A stretch of DNA of 31,871 nt, taken from assembly GCA_964354995.1 (NCBI GenBank), contig CAYHBQ010000005.1, positions 1 to 31,871 on the forward strand, read 5' to 3'. The DNA comes from JBBSZK01 sp964354995 (GTDB lineage: Archaea > Nanobdellota > Nanobdellia > Pacearchaeales > GW2011-AR1). Position 1 is the first letter of the stretch, and every line of letters begins with the position of its first letter. The position numbers were made by a program, and so were the translations under genes. Positions 13,442-20,569 of this stretch are shown piece by piece. Below the pieces are notes generated by a model. That model searched no databases, was not told the origin of the DNA, and saw nothing but the letters and a program-made list of their open reading frames with translations.

Positions 13442-14041
13442 ATGATAACAACGATACTTTTTGACAACAACGGAGTTCTTACAACAAACGATAAAGAAAA
13501 TACTTACAAGGTAGTTGCTGTTTATCTTGGAATAACAATAGAAAGAGTGATTGATTTATTTGGACCCCATGTCGTCGATTTAGATAAGGGTAAAATAACT
13601 CAAACAGAATTTTATGAGAGAATACTAAGAGATGGGAAGTTTAATAAATCTCCCCAAGAGTTTGCAGATATACACTTAAACGCCTACAAACCTAAACTTG
13701 ATAATCAAAAATTAGCGAGCGATATTAAGAAGAATTACAGAATCGCCCTATTGACCAATTTTGGAGACGCCTTCTGGCAAATGTTTCCAGCCTGGGGGCT
13801 TGATAAGGTTTTTGATAAAGAAGAAGTATTCGTTTCCTCCGATATGGGCTTAGCAAAGCCAGACCCAGATTACTTTTATGATGTCCTGAAAAAACTAAAT
13901 ATTAAACCTGCCGAAGCTGTTTTTATTGACGATAATAAGGATAATATTATGGCAGCAAAGAAGCTAGGAATCAAAACTATTTTATTCGAGAACTACGAAC
14001 ATTTAGTTGATTCTTTGCATAAATTAGGTGTTCAAGTCTAG
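13442..14041 (+). CDS. HAD-superfamily hydrolase (HAD-IA type)
   Basis: 199 residues with all four HAD motifs: FDNNGVLTT (motif I, nucleophile Asp8), LLTNFG (motif II, Thr105), GLAKPDP (motif III, Lys139) and FIDDNKDNI (motif IV, Asp163/164). The cap is inserted between motifs I and II as in HAD-IA enzymes. The residue two after the nucleophile, usually Asp in phosphatases, is Asn10; related YihX-like groups carry Gly there. A phosphatase or other hydrolase of a small substrate is the family expectation. It follows the DUF5680 gene by 14 nt, with similar A/T-rich codon use, so the pair probably arrived together. Confidence 0.85.
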   Translation: MITTILFDNNGVLTTNDKENTYKVVAVYLGITIERVIDLFGPHVVDLDKGKITQTEFYERILRDGKFNKSPQEFADIHLNAYKPKLDNQKLASDIKKNYRIALLTNFGDAFWQMFPAWGLDKVFDKEEVFVSSDMGLAKPDPDYFYDVLKKLNIKPAEAVFIDDNKDNIMAAKKLGIKTILFENYEHLVDSLHKLGVQV

Positions 14042-14080
14042 AGACATAATCTTTAATTATACAATATATCTCGCAATCTG

Positions 14081-14395
14081 ATGAGTAACGAAGATTTGCT
14101 TAAGAGACTTGTCGGGAGATCCGATTATTTTCCCTTTAGGAAAGGAGACTTTAGTATTCCGCGCCCCGATAGAGTGGATAGTGCTTATATTAGAGAATTG
14201 GAAAAAACAGGCTATCTAAGCGTAAATCGTGTGAGCACCGTTGAACCAGAAGATGGAGAAGAATGGACGGAAAGTATAGAATATACACTTACAGATAAGG
14301 GTATTGTTGGGATGGGTTCCGACTATTGGGATAAGTTTGAAGCCGTACAGCAAGGGGCTGAAGAAGACGATTGGAACGCTGATAACTTTAGTTAA
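14081..14395 (+). CDS. Hypothetical winged-helix-like small protein
   Basis: 104 residues. The middle (SAYIRELEKTGYLSVNRVST...ESIEYTLTDKGIVGM) follows the pattern of a winged helix: helix, 'GYL' turn, wing, 'YxLTDKG'. The acidic tail (GAEEDDWNADNFS) is unstructured. This would fit a small transcription regulator, but the N-terminal helices are poorly defined. A TTTAATTATA box is centred 25 nt upstream of ATG 14081, so it is transcribed independently of the HAD gene 39 nt before it. Confidence 0.5.
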   Translation: MSNEDLLKRLVGRSDYFPFRKGDFSIPRPDRVDSAYIRELEKTGYLSVNRVSTVEPEDGEEWTESIEYTLTDKGIVGMGSDYWDKFEAVQQGAEEDDWNADNFS

Positions 14396-14460
14396 TTCGG
14401 CGAAACTGCTCGTTCTCCGCGAGTAGAATACAAAAAAGATGCAAAAACCGAGAGACAAAA

Positions 14461-14469
14461 TTTATATAA
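14461..14469 (+). promoter_or_regulatory. TATA box for the Cys-rich 79-aa gene
   Basis: TTTATATAA is centred 26 nt upstream of ATG 14491. Confidence 0.6.
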
Positions 14470-14490
14470 CTCCCTTTTTTCAGAGAAGGT

Positions 14491-14730
14491 ATGACTCGCT
14501 CGTTACGTAAAGAAGATAAACTTGCACTTGTTTTATTGAAGAACACACCTATTGAAAATAGATGTCCGCACCTCGCTGAAGATGCCGAGAAGTTACCTTA
14601 CTGCACTCAAGGGCTGGGTGACGAACTTCCTTCATCCGAACGATACAATGCGTGTGAGCCTATTTCATTGCAGATGTGGTGTTTAGATAGGGAAAATTGT
14701 ACGAATTGCATCTATTATCGAGCGAAATAG
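14491..14730 (+). CDS. Small Cys-rich protein, possible metal binder
   Basis: 79 residues with six Cys: CPH (after residue 23), YCTQ, ACEP, WCLD, and NCTNC near the C-terminus. Cys spacing, with no signal peptide, suggests a cytosolic zinc or Fe-S site rather than disulfides. I do not recognise the family. It has a strong TATA box of its own and lies 31 nt before tRNA-Val(CAC). Confidence 0.6.
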   Translation: MTRSLRKEDKLALVLLKNTPIENRCPHLAEDAEKLPYCTQGLGDELPSSERYNACEPISLQMWCLDRENCTNCIYYRAK

Positions 14731-14761
14731 TTTAATAGCCCCCTACTATGATGAAATGAAC

Positions 14762-14832
14762 GGCTCCGTAGTCTAATGGTAGGACATCTCTTTCACGTGG
14801 AGAGGGCATGGGTTCGATTCCCCTCGGAGCCA
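14762..14832 (+). tRNA. tRNA-Val (CAC)
   Basis: Acceptor GGCTCCG pairs with CGGAGCC, discriminator A at 14832. The anticodon stem TCTCT/GGAGA (one U-G pair) encloses loop TTCACGT, giving anticodon CAC. The T-arm contains GGGTTCGATTCCC. A TTTAATA box about 27 nt upstream fits its promoter. It complements the TAC isoacceptor about 1.9 kb upstream. Confidence 0.94.
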
Positions 14833-14881
14833 GTTACTGCACTACGTTAATCCTTAAAAAGGAACAGAAGTTTTTTGTTGC

Positions 14882-15352
14882 ATGGACTCGTGGTACGCAG
14901 GGCATCGGTTGCCTGTTTATAAAAAAGAACTCGTTGCTTTAATCAAAGACCCTAAAAATTGGAGGGCTGGAGAAATCGCACGTGTTGACAATATCGAAAC
15001 TGAAGCCCCACAAGAAATCGCGTTGGATCTTGAATTTCACGACGGTCACAAGCATATGGAACGGAGCTATGCACCCTTGCTCCTACGCCCGTCAACTCTT
15101 TCATTCCGGTCCCCTTTGAGAGAAACAGTTGGTGTATACTTGCGGTATCCTGAACCGCCTAATAGTAATCCTGCGCACCAAGCGATGATTGACCTGAAAT
15201 GCGGATTGGGTGATTTGGTTCGCGATTATCAGAGGATGGTACTGTTGCATAACGAAGCCCTGCCCCATCTTTCTCCGGAATGGCTCGATATGCAATATCG
15301 TTTATTGTTCGGGGTGCCGTTTCCGATTAGAATAAGTCAGAGCAACTTCTGA
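14882..15352 (+). CDS. Hypothetical soluble protein
   Basis: 156 residues, no signal or TM. Features visible: ELVALIKDPKNWRAGEIARV, a beta segment EIALDLEFHDGHKHMERSY, and a helical C-terminal half (IDLKCGLGDLVRDYQRMVLL, LSPEWLDMQYRLLFG). No family recognised. TTAAAAA at 14854-14860 is centred 25 nt before the start, supporting a leaderless gene. Its last 26 bases overlap the end of the convergent zinc-ribbon gene. Confidence 0.55.
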   Translation: MDSWYAGHRLPVYKKELVALIKDPKNWRAGEIARVDNIETEAPQEIALDLEFHDGHKHMERSYAPLLLRPSTLSFRSPLRETVGVYLRYPEPPNSNPAHQAMIDLKCGLGDLVRDYQRMVLLHNEALPHLSPEWLDMQYRLLFGVPFPIRISQSNF

Positions 15353-15473
15353 AATATCCGCACCGTTCACATCGAATCTTGCATCCTCTTTCGTGCATGC
15401 ATGCACCGCATGACTCGCAAATTCGATAGTTATTTTCTTCATGTTGTTCATCTCGAAAAAAAACGTGAGGCAT
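15327..15473 (-). CDS. 48-aa zinc-ribbon protein
   Basis: ATG 15473 begins two bases after the GtrA stop, giving 48 residues: MPHVFFRDEQHEENNYR, then a ribbon with CESCGACMHERGC, CERCGY and a final C. The pattern (CxxC ... GC ... CxxCGY ... C) resembles the C-terminal zinc ribbon of ribonucleotide reductases and other free-standing archaeal ribbons. The tight spacing suggests translational coupling to GtrA. A longer frame from 15515 would overlap GtrA and is less likely. A role in nucleic-acid or protein contact is inferred from the fold only. Confidence 0.6.
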   Translation of the reverse strand: MPHVFFRDEQHEENNYRICESCGACMHERGCKIRCERCGYFRSCSDLF

Positions 15474-15475
15474 GA

Positions 15476-15865
15476 TCAGATAAAGGTTACTTTTTTGTTG
15501 ATGAGGAAGTCCCATACGCCCACAAGGGCACCCACCATAACACGTGCGACCATGTAATGAACGCCTGCGTTTTCTACAAAGAGGCGTAGAAGCACCAAAA
15601 TGAGGAACAGATTGAATACGGCAATGGCGATAAAGTACGCGTATCCTTTTTTGAATGAACGTGAGGTTGTTTTGAATACGAGAAATCTACTTGTTGTGTA
15701 ATGCATTGACGTGGCGCAGATGAATGAGATAAAGGCGGAAATGAGATAGAAAAGACCTATAACTTCGGTGAGAAAGGCAAGAAGGGCTAAATCTATGAGG
15801 AACGCGAGGATTCCTATGCCCGAAAATTCTGCAAACTGTCGAAAGTATTTTCTTGAGAGTTTCAT
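15476..15865 (-). CDS. GtrA-like membrane protein
   Basis: 129 residues with four TM helices and the GtrA pattern: RQFAEFSGIGILAFLIDL at the start, a conserved SFICATSMHYTTSRFLVF loop, and the closing WDFLINKKVTF. GtrA proteins are thought to move lipid-linked sugars (undecaprenyl or polyprenyl phosphate-linked) across the membrane for cell-surface polysaccharide or glycan modification. The start ATG overlaps the TAA of the upstream DUF457 gene by one base, indicating translational coupling. The 48-aa zinc ribbon follows directly. Confidence 0.85.
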   Translation of the reverse strand: MKLSRKYFRQFAEFSGIGILAFLIDLALLAFLTEVIGLFYLISAFISFICATSMHYTTSRFLVFKTTSRSFKKGYAYFIAIAVFNLFLILVLLRLFVENAGVHYMVARVMVGALVGVWDFLINKKVTFI

Positions 15866-16416
15866 TAGATGAGGTCGCTAATTTTATGCTTGAATTCGAG
15901 GTAGGCAATCCAGATGACCAACAGAATTCCGTCTAACAATGCAGCCGTAGTTGACCACTCTAACGGACTTAGCGCAAACAGATTGATACCGAAATCGTAG
16001 GGCGAAAAGGGATACAACAGATACGAGGCTTCGCCGGCGAACGTGTCCAGTATAAGATGGATGGTTGTGCCGGCCGTAATCATAAGAAAGATGAGACTTA
16101 ATTTTAGTTTGTGGCGGCCCAGATTGCACATGCGTGCTTTTGCGTTGGTGAAACTGAATGCTCCGAAAAGTAGAAGAAAGCACGCAGGGAAAAAGAAACT
16201 GTGTGTGAATGTTTTATGCACCCACCAATCAGACACGCCCCACGCATTCAAGAAAATTGAAATAAGAATATCAACATCAGGTAACCCTCCGGCGAGACCT
16301 GCAATGAGCACGTAATGCAATGGGAAATGTGCTTTTGAGTTACGCGATAAAATCTTTTCACGAACAAGTGAGAGTACGATAATTGGAATGAGGATGTGAG
16401 TCACCGCTTGAGGCAT
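15865..16416 (-). CDS. Membrane-bound metal-dependent hydrolase (YdjM/DUF457 family)
   Basis: About 183 residues from ATG 16416. Family features: an N-terminal HILIPIIVLSL helix, GGLPDVDILIS, HKTFTHSFFFP, and GTTIHLILDTF, which supply the His/Asp metal ligands, plus about four TM helices. Family members are putative inner-membrane zinc hydrolases with uncharacterised substrates, often linked to lipid metabolism. ATG 16416 is chosen because ATTTAAATA at 16437-16445 is centred 25 nt upstream. It heads an operon with GtrA and the zinc ribbon. Confidence 0.8.
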   Translation of the reverse strand: MPQAVTHILIPIIVLSLVREKILSRNSKAHFPLHYVLIAGLAGGLPDVDILISIFLNAWGVSDWWVHKTFTHSFFFPACFLLLFGAFSFTNAKARMCNLGRHKLKLSLIFLMITAGTTIHLILDTFAGEASYLLYPFSPYDFGINLFALSPLEWSTTAALLDGILLVIWIAYLEFKHKISDLI

Positions 16417-16436
16417 TGGTCTGTAACTCGAAGGCA

Positions 16437-16445
16437 ATTTAAATA
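16437..16445 (-). promoter_or_regulatory. TATA box of the DUF457-GtrA-zinc ribbon operon
   Basis: TATTTAAAT on the minus strand is centred 25 nt before ATG 16416, and overlaps the end of the space after the PHP-like gene stop. Confidence 0.6.
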
Positions 16446-16446
16446 G

Positions 16447-17358
16447 CTATTCGTCGCTTTTTCTTTGTAGACCTTGCTTTAGTTTTTGTGTCCACGAGAA
16501 CCATGCAGGTAATGATTCGTACGCGCAATGAGAATGGGATGTGTTTGCGCGCAGAGCGCTCTTGAGCGTTTTCGTGAGTGAGGTATCTACTGAAAAATCG
16601 AGTGCTGCGGTCGGTACTTCAATATGGGCAAGACCAATATCTTCAAAACGATGCGCGTTTGAGCCCGGTATGAGAGGTACTTTGCTTTCCCATGCAAGTT
16701 CACGCGCGAATTCATTTAGTCCTTGTCTATAATTCTTGAGTGCCTTTCCTACTGCGGGAACACGCGTCATCCAGTCGGGAATCGCAAGTTGCGGATCAAA
16801 ATCAATTCCGTCGTAAATGTTTTGATGCTCGAGAAATCTGATTTTTCCGACGCCACACGGCGAACCTTCTTTGAACGGATGTTCAGCGAGATAGATAAAC
16901 TCGGGGTGATCGAGACACCATTTCATCGTTTCGTTATGCGACAATCCATTGGGGGCTTGATTGGTTCCTATAACGGTTAACGAAAGTTTTTCATCCAACT
17001 CGCGCATGACGACTGATTGTGCATTGAGTAAGTAAGTAAGCTTACGGGGACTATTCTCGGGAGAGGTTCTTTTTTCCACGCGTAATAGATTGTCTCCCCG
17101 TTTGGTGATTGTATACCCCAAAGGATGCAAGGTGCGCGCTTGGTCTCGCAATATCGCAAATCGATCCTGATAGGGTGCGTTCATGTCATCGGCTTGGCTT
17201 ACGACTGCGCAAATACCTATATTTCTGCGTTCACATGCGTCTGCAAAGGCGCGCACGAGGTTTCTGCCCGCATATCCTTGTTTACGAAGAAAATACGGTT
17301 GAAAGCCAATGGGCCCATGAGCGGTAAGGTCAACACGTATCGGGTCGTGTAGTTTCAT
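16447..17358 (-). CDS. PHP-superfamily-like hydrolase, atypical ligands
   Basis: 303 residues. The layout fits the PHP fold (polymerase and histidinol phosphatase): IRVDLTAHG at 7-15 where DLHxH is usual, an AEHPF motif at 159-162 (the conserved E/H pair), and PGSNAHRFEDIG at 231-242 corresponding to GSDAH. The first His of the usual HxH pair is replaced (Thr12), leaving His14, so metal binding may be altered. Members cleave phosphoesters. The C-terminal 60 residues are Ser/Lys-rich and helical. CCTTAAAAACC at about 17382-17392 is centred near 28 nt upstream of ATG 17358. Confidence 0.65.
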   Translation of the reverse strand: MKLHDPIRVDLTAHGPIGFQPYFLRKQGYAGRNLVRAFADACERRNIGICAVVSQADDMNAPYQDRFAILRDQARTLHPLGYTITKRGDNLLRVEKRTSPENSPRKLTYLLNAQSVVMRELDEKLSLTVIGTNQAPNGLSHNETMKWCLDHPEFIYLAEHPFKEGSPCGVGKIRFLEHQNIYDGIDFDPQLAIPDWMTRVPAVGKALKNYRQGLNEFARELAWESKVPLIPGSNAHRFEDIGLAHIEVPTAALDFSVDTSLTKTLKSALRANTSHSHCAYESLPAWFSWTQKLKQGLQRKSDE

Positions 17359-17395
17359 AAAAAAGAGAGACGTGGCGCGGTTTTTAAGGATATCG

Positions 17396-17926
17396 TTAGG
17401 CGATGATTCCTCGAAGTACGAAACCTACCGCGAATGCGAGTGCAGCTGCAACGCCTCCGATAACGAGTGTTTCGAGCGCGGCATAGGGTACACTTTTTTT
17501 GACAACGATACCTTTAACACCGCCTACGATTGCGAGTGCGATGCCCGTTAGTATGAATGAGTACGTGAATGTATGCGGTTCGAAAGAAACGACCCAGAGA
17601 CCGATGACAAATGAAAGCAAAGGTACGAAGCCGACGAGTAAAAATGACGCAAATGTTGCAAAGGCGGTACTCAGAGGTGTTTCGACACGCGTAGTTTGTC
17701 GCGTATGTTTGACCAACTCGCGCCTTGATTTTGTCGACAAATAATTTGAAACAGCCATAGAGAACCCATCTGCGAAGAGGTTTGCAAATCCTAAAATAAG
17801 AATAATGGACGCACTAAGAGAGGCCCCTAATGCTCCTGCAACAACTGCGAACGTTGTGACTGCGCCGTCAATGCCTCCGTATACAAATTCGGGAAGGTAC
17901 CTATGGGAAAACGACGTGCGTTTCAT
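17396..17926 (-). CDS. VIT1/CCC1-family transporter (Fe2+/Mn2+-type)
   Basis: 176 residues with five hydrophobic helices. The family start is clear: FVYGGIDGAVTTFAVVAGALGASLS, then ANLFADGFSMAVSNYLSTKSR, the conserved helix 1/2 core of VIT1/CCC1 proteins that move iron or manganese out of the cytosol. The cytosolic metal-binding insertion of plant VIT1 is short here (LVKHTRQTTRVETPLS). That is typical of the small prokaryotic members and may mean simpler regulation. Substrate specificity is not visible. A TATTTAAA box lies about 33 nt upstream. Confidence 0.85.
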   Translation of the reverse strand: MKRTSFSHRYLPEFVYGGIDGAVTTFAVVAGALGASLSASIILILGFANLFADGFSMAVSNYLSTKSRRELVKHTRQTTRVETPLSTAFATFASFLLVGFVPLLSFVIGLWVVSFEPHTFTYSFILTGIALAIVGGVKGIVVKKSVPYAALETLVIGGVAAALAFAVGFVLRGIIA

Positions 17927-17985
17927 CTCTTTAGGGTTTTGTAAGCGAACGTCTGTTTAAATAGACTTCTCCGACTTAAGGTAGC

Positions 17986-17993
17986 TTTAAATA
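17986..17993 (+). promoter_or_regulatory. TATA box deciding the start at 18015
   Basis: TTTAAATA is centred 25 nt upstream of ATG 18015, so the in-frame TTG at 18000 is probably not used. Confidence 0.6.
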
Positions 17994-18014
17994 GCACTTT
18001 TGTCTCGATGGGAT

Positions 18015-19805
18015 ATGAGCGAGAGCGAGAAAAAACCGACATCGCTGGGAGGTCATATTTCTAGTCCGATTTCGTATACTCCTTCTGTGCAGTTGCCCGT
18101 TCCTAATGATCCTCTCAAAGAAGCAGAGAAAGTTCGTGGAGAGTTAGACGATTTAAAGAAGAAGATTATCAAGAAGTTCTCATTTACGCTCGCACTTTCC
18201 ATATTACCTGCCGCGGCATTCCCTGTTTTTGAGGAGGAAGAGGGTTTGACTAAGGAAGAAATTGCGCGTAAACCGCTGCACTTGTATATGATTGTACCCG
18301 AGGAAGAATATAGCACCATTGCTAAAAAGATTAAACCCGAATTGCTGAAACTTGTTCAAGAAAGCAAACAGAATGTATGGATTCATATTAAAACTCCCGT
18401 CGATGTCTGGAACTACGGACTTGATAGTAAATTTGACATGATTGATGCCGTAGGGGCAAGCTATCCTCTGCACGATAAAGGATTTTTGGGTGCGTTGCGC
18501 GTGGCAAATATTCACAAGACCCTTGTCCTCCGTAAATTTGAGAAGTATGTGGCCACCTATGCCGTCGGGGGCTCACTCGTACGTGGCACGGCCGACAAAG
18601 ATAGTGATGTTGATACGTTCGTCGTGATTGATGATACCGACGTGAAGAAAATGCCTCGCATGCAGCTTCTCGAAAAGCTGCGCGGATTTATTTACGATTA
18701 TATTCGTGAGGCAACAGCGCTTGCGGGTGTTAAAAACATATTGAACGTGCAGGTGTACTTGCTTACTGACTTTTGGCAGTCAGTCAAGGACGCAACGCCC
18801 GTCATTTTTACGTTTATTCGTGACGGCGTACCCATGCATGATCGAGGCACGTTCCTGCCGTGGAAAATGTTGCTTAAGATGGGCAAGATAAAACCGAGTC
18901 CTGAAGCAGTCGATACGTTCATGAAATATGGTGAGCAAAACGATGCGCTCGTTAAGCGACGACTGATGGATGCAATGATTGACTTGTACTGGAGCGTGGT
19001 TACACCGACGCAGGCGCTTATGATGCTTGCAGGTCATGCGCCTCCCGTTCCCAAGACGATTGTTGCTGATGTGAAGAAAGAATTCGTTGAGAAGGAAAAA
19101 CTTATGACTGCAAAGGACATTAAAACACTCGAGCGCGCAGTTAAACTGTACAAAGACTATGAGCATGGAGTTTTGAAAGAAATTTCGGGCGCTGAAATTG
19201 ATAGTTTGCTGAAAGAAGCTAATACCTATGACAAATCTATGCGCGCTATGCGTACCAAGCTTGAACGACGCATTGTGCAGAAAGATGCCGATGCGCTTTA
19301 CGGCGAAGTTGTTACGCTTCTTGAGAATTCACTTGGCAAGCATGCCAAAGATGAACTTGTTAAGCAATTCGATAAGCAATTTGTTAAGAGCGGCAAGCTC
19401 GCGCCGCGCCTCTTGCCGACCCTGCGCAAAGTGTTTGAACTTAAACAAAAAGCGAAGAATCCTAAGTTCAGTCAGCATGCGCTTGATGACGTGCGACGTG
19501 ATGCCGAAGAACTTATTACGAAATTGAGCGAATATATTCAAAGGAGAGATTTAATCAAGGCCGAGAGAGGCATTGTTAAAATAAAAACAAAAGAGCGTGT
19601 TATTGAATTACTCTTGACGAATACAACTGTTTTTGCCATTGATGCCGGTAAAGTACTCAAATTGCATAATGGTTCATTTGTTGCATCGGATGCGAATGAA
19701 CTTGACGCGGCACTTAAAGCGTCTAAGGACGTAGCGCCTGTGCTTTCCGAAGCGGTCCTCCATGCAGTAAAGAAGCATTTTGGCAGTTTTGAAATAACGT
19801 TCTAA
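18015..19805 (+). CDS. Nucleotidyltransferase-domain protein, 596 aa
   Basis: An N-terminal region of about 180 residues (with IVPEEEYSTIAKKIKPELLK and DAVGASYPLHDKGFLGALR) leads into a polymerase-beta-type NTase core: AVGGSLVRGTADKDSDVDTF (about 182-201), containing the GS and DxD metal-binding motifs. Next comes a helical region with TDFWQSV, a KPSPEAV segment, QALMMLAGHAPPVPK, and DYEHG...SGAEID. This follows the same order as the protein at 28945-29841. Minimal NTases (MNT) transfer nucleotides to proteins or tRNA and often pair with HEPN-like helical partners. No target is known. The C-terminal 200 residues are unique to this copy. Confidence 0.8.
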   Translation: MSESEKKPTSLGGHISSPISYTPSVQLPVPNDPLKEAEKVRGELDDLKKKIIKKFSFTLALSILPAAAFPVFEEEEGLTKEEIARKPLHLYMIVPEEEYSTIAKKIKPELLKLVQESKQNVWIHIKTPVDVWNYGLDSKFDMIDAVGASYPLHDKGFLGALRVANIHKTLVLRKFEKYVATYAVGGSLVRGTADKDSDVDTFVVIDDTDVKKMPRMQLLEKLRGFIYDYIREATALAGVKNILNVQVYLLTDFWQSVKDATPVIFTFIRDGVPMHDRGTFLPWKMLLKMGKIKPSPEAVDTFMKYGEQNDALVKRRLMDAMIDLYWSVVTPTQALMMLAGHAPPVPKTIVADVKKEFVEKEKLMTAKDIKTLERAVKLYKDYEHGVLKEISGAEIDSLLKEANTYDKSMRAMRTKLERRIVQKDADALYGEVVTLLENSLGKHAKDELVKQFDKQFVKSGKLAPRLLPTLRKVFELKQKAKNPKFSQHALDDVRRDAEELITKLSEYIQRRDLIKAERGIVKIKTKERVIELLLTNTTVFAIDAGKVLKLHNGSFVASDANELDAALKASKDVAPVLSEAVLHAVKKHFGSFEITF

Positions 19806-19830
19806 CGTGTTTATAAGTTATTTTTATATA

Positions 19831-19849
19831 GGGGAACTTTTAAAAACCC
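19831..19849 (+). promoter_or_regulatory. Promoter of the eL33-uL16 operon
   Basis: GGGGAACTTTTAAAAACCC: a G-rich BRE-like stretch plus a TATA core centred 26 nt upstream of ATG 19868. The same 19 bases precede the acidic protein gene. Confidence 0.7.
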
Positions 19850-19867
19850 CTCTTTCTAACGCAGAGC

Positions 19868-20158
19868 ATGAAAGGTATTGTAGTTCAGTTCCGACGCGGA
19901 CGCCATCGCATTCACGAAAAGCATTACTTGCTCGACTTAGGAGCCACGAGCCGTGATGAAGCTAAAAAACTTGCGGGCAAGCATGTTAGCTGGACGAGCC
20001 CCTCCGGAAAAGTTATCTCAGGAAAGATTAGTGATGCTCATGGAAATAAAGGACTTGTGCGCGCTATCTTTGAGCGCGGGCTACCTGGACAATCGATTGC
20101 TACGGAAATAACGCTTGGAGACGTCCCTGCTGAAAAGAAGAAGGAGAGTACGAAATGA
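19868..20158 (+). CDS. rpl35ae: Ribosomal protein eL33 (L35Ae)
   Basis: 96 residues, the family length for archaeal L35Ae. It begins MKGIVVQFRRGRHRIHEKHY with the conserved GKHVSWTSPSGKVISGKI and GNKGLVRAIFERGLPGQ segments of the RNA-binding beta barrel. It is a large-subunit component found in archaea and eukaryotes. Its stop TGA overlaps the ATG of the next gene (ATGA at 20155-20158), so translation of the pair is coupled. It heads a three-gene unit ending in uL16. Archaeal genomes often place this gene near other translation genes. Confidence 0.93.
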   Translation: MKGIVVQFRRGRHRIHEKHYLLDLGATSRDEAKKLAGKHVSWTSPSGKVISGKISDAHGNKGLVRAIFERGLPGQSIATEITLGDVPAEKKKESTK

Positions 20159-20565
20159 TAGGCACACGCGCTTATCAGGCGAGCAAAGGATTTGTGCAGC
20201 GCCCTGCCGTGGAAGGTGTACGTATTGCAAATCAGGATGTTAAATATGTTCGAGGGTCAAATGTATACCTTGCTGCTCACTTCGGCAACGCACAGAGAGC
20301 TGTTCCTGTTAATCCCGCACGTCTCGATAGCGATTGGCTCTATGAAGGCCGCATTGCATCCAAAGATGGAGATAACGATAGAGTGCGCGACATCAATCGA
20401 CAGGCCTATGGTCCTGCTTCTGTTGAAGCGCTTGTTGCAAGTGTTGTTCCAGGCCTTACAGAAAGACAAGTTTTATGCATCCGGCCCCATTCTAAAAAAC
20501 CTGCGGTGATTGCTGAAGAAAAGCGCCTCAATGGTATCCAGCGCGCTAAAAAAGGAGTCCTTTAA
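20155..20565 (+). CDS. Unrecognised protein between two ribosomal protein genes
   Basis: 136 residues. The start overlaps the eL33 stop (ATGA) and the stop is 4 nt before the uL16 ATG, so it is firmly inside the operon. No signal, TM or Cys cluster stands out. It is rather basic at its C-terminus (EEKRLNGIQRAKKGVL), with beta-like segments AHFGNAQRAVPVNPARLD and YVRGSNVYLAA. I know of no archaeal ribosomal protein with this sequence. It may be a lineage-specific ribosomal or ribosome-associated factor. Position is the only support for a translation role. Confidence 0.7.
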   Translation: MIGTRAYQASKGFVQRPAVEGVRIANQDVKYVRGSNVYLAAHFGNAQRAVPVNPARLDSDWLYEGRIASKDGDNDRVRDINRQAYGPASVEALVASVVPGLTERQVLCIRPHSKKPAVIAEEKRLNGIQRAKKGVL

Positions 20566-20569
20566 CTAA

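Noticed and set aside
12925..14761. A complete integrated element bounded by tRNA-Val genes
   Set aside because: No integrase gene and no direct repeat of the tRNA-Val(TAC) 3' end was found further downstream; the two tRNA-Val genes differ in sequence.
15474..15515. Longer start for the zinc-ribbon gene
   Set aside because: The 62-aa version would overlap GtrA by 40 nt; ATG 15473, two bases after the GtrA stop, gives a compact 48-aa gene with normal coupling.
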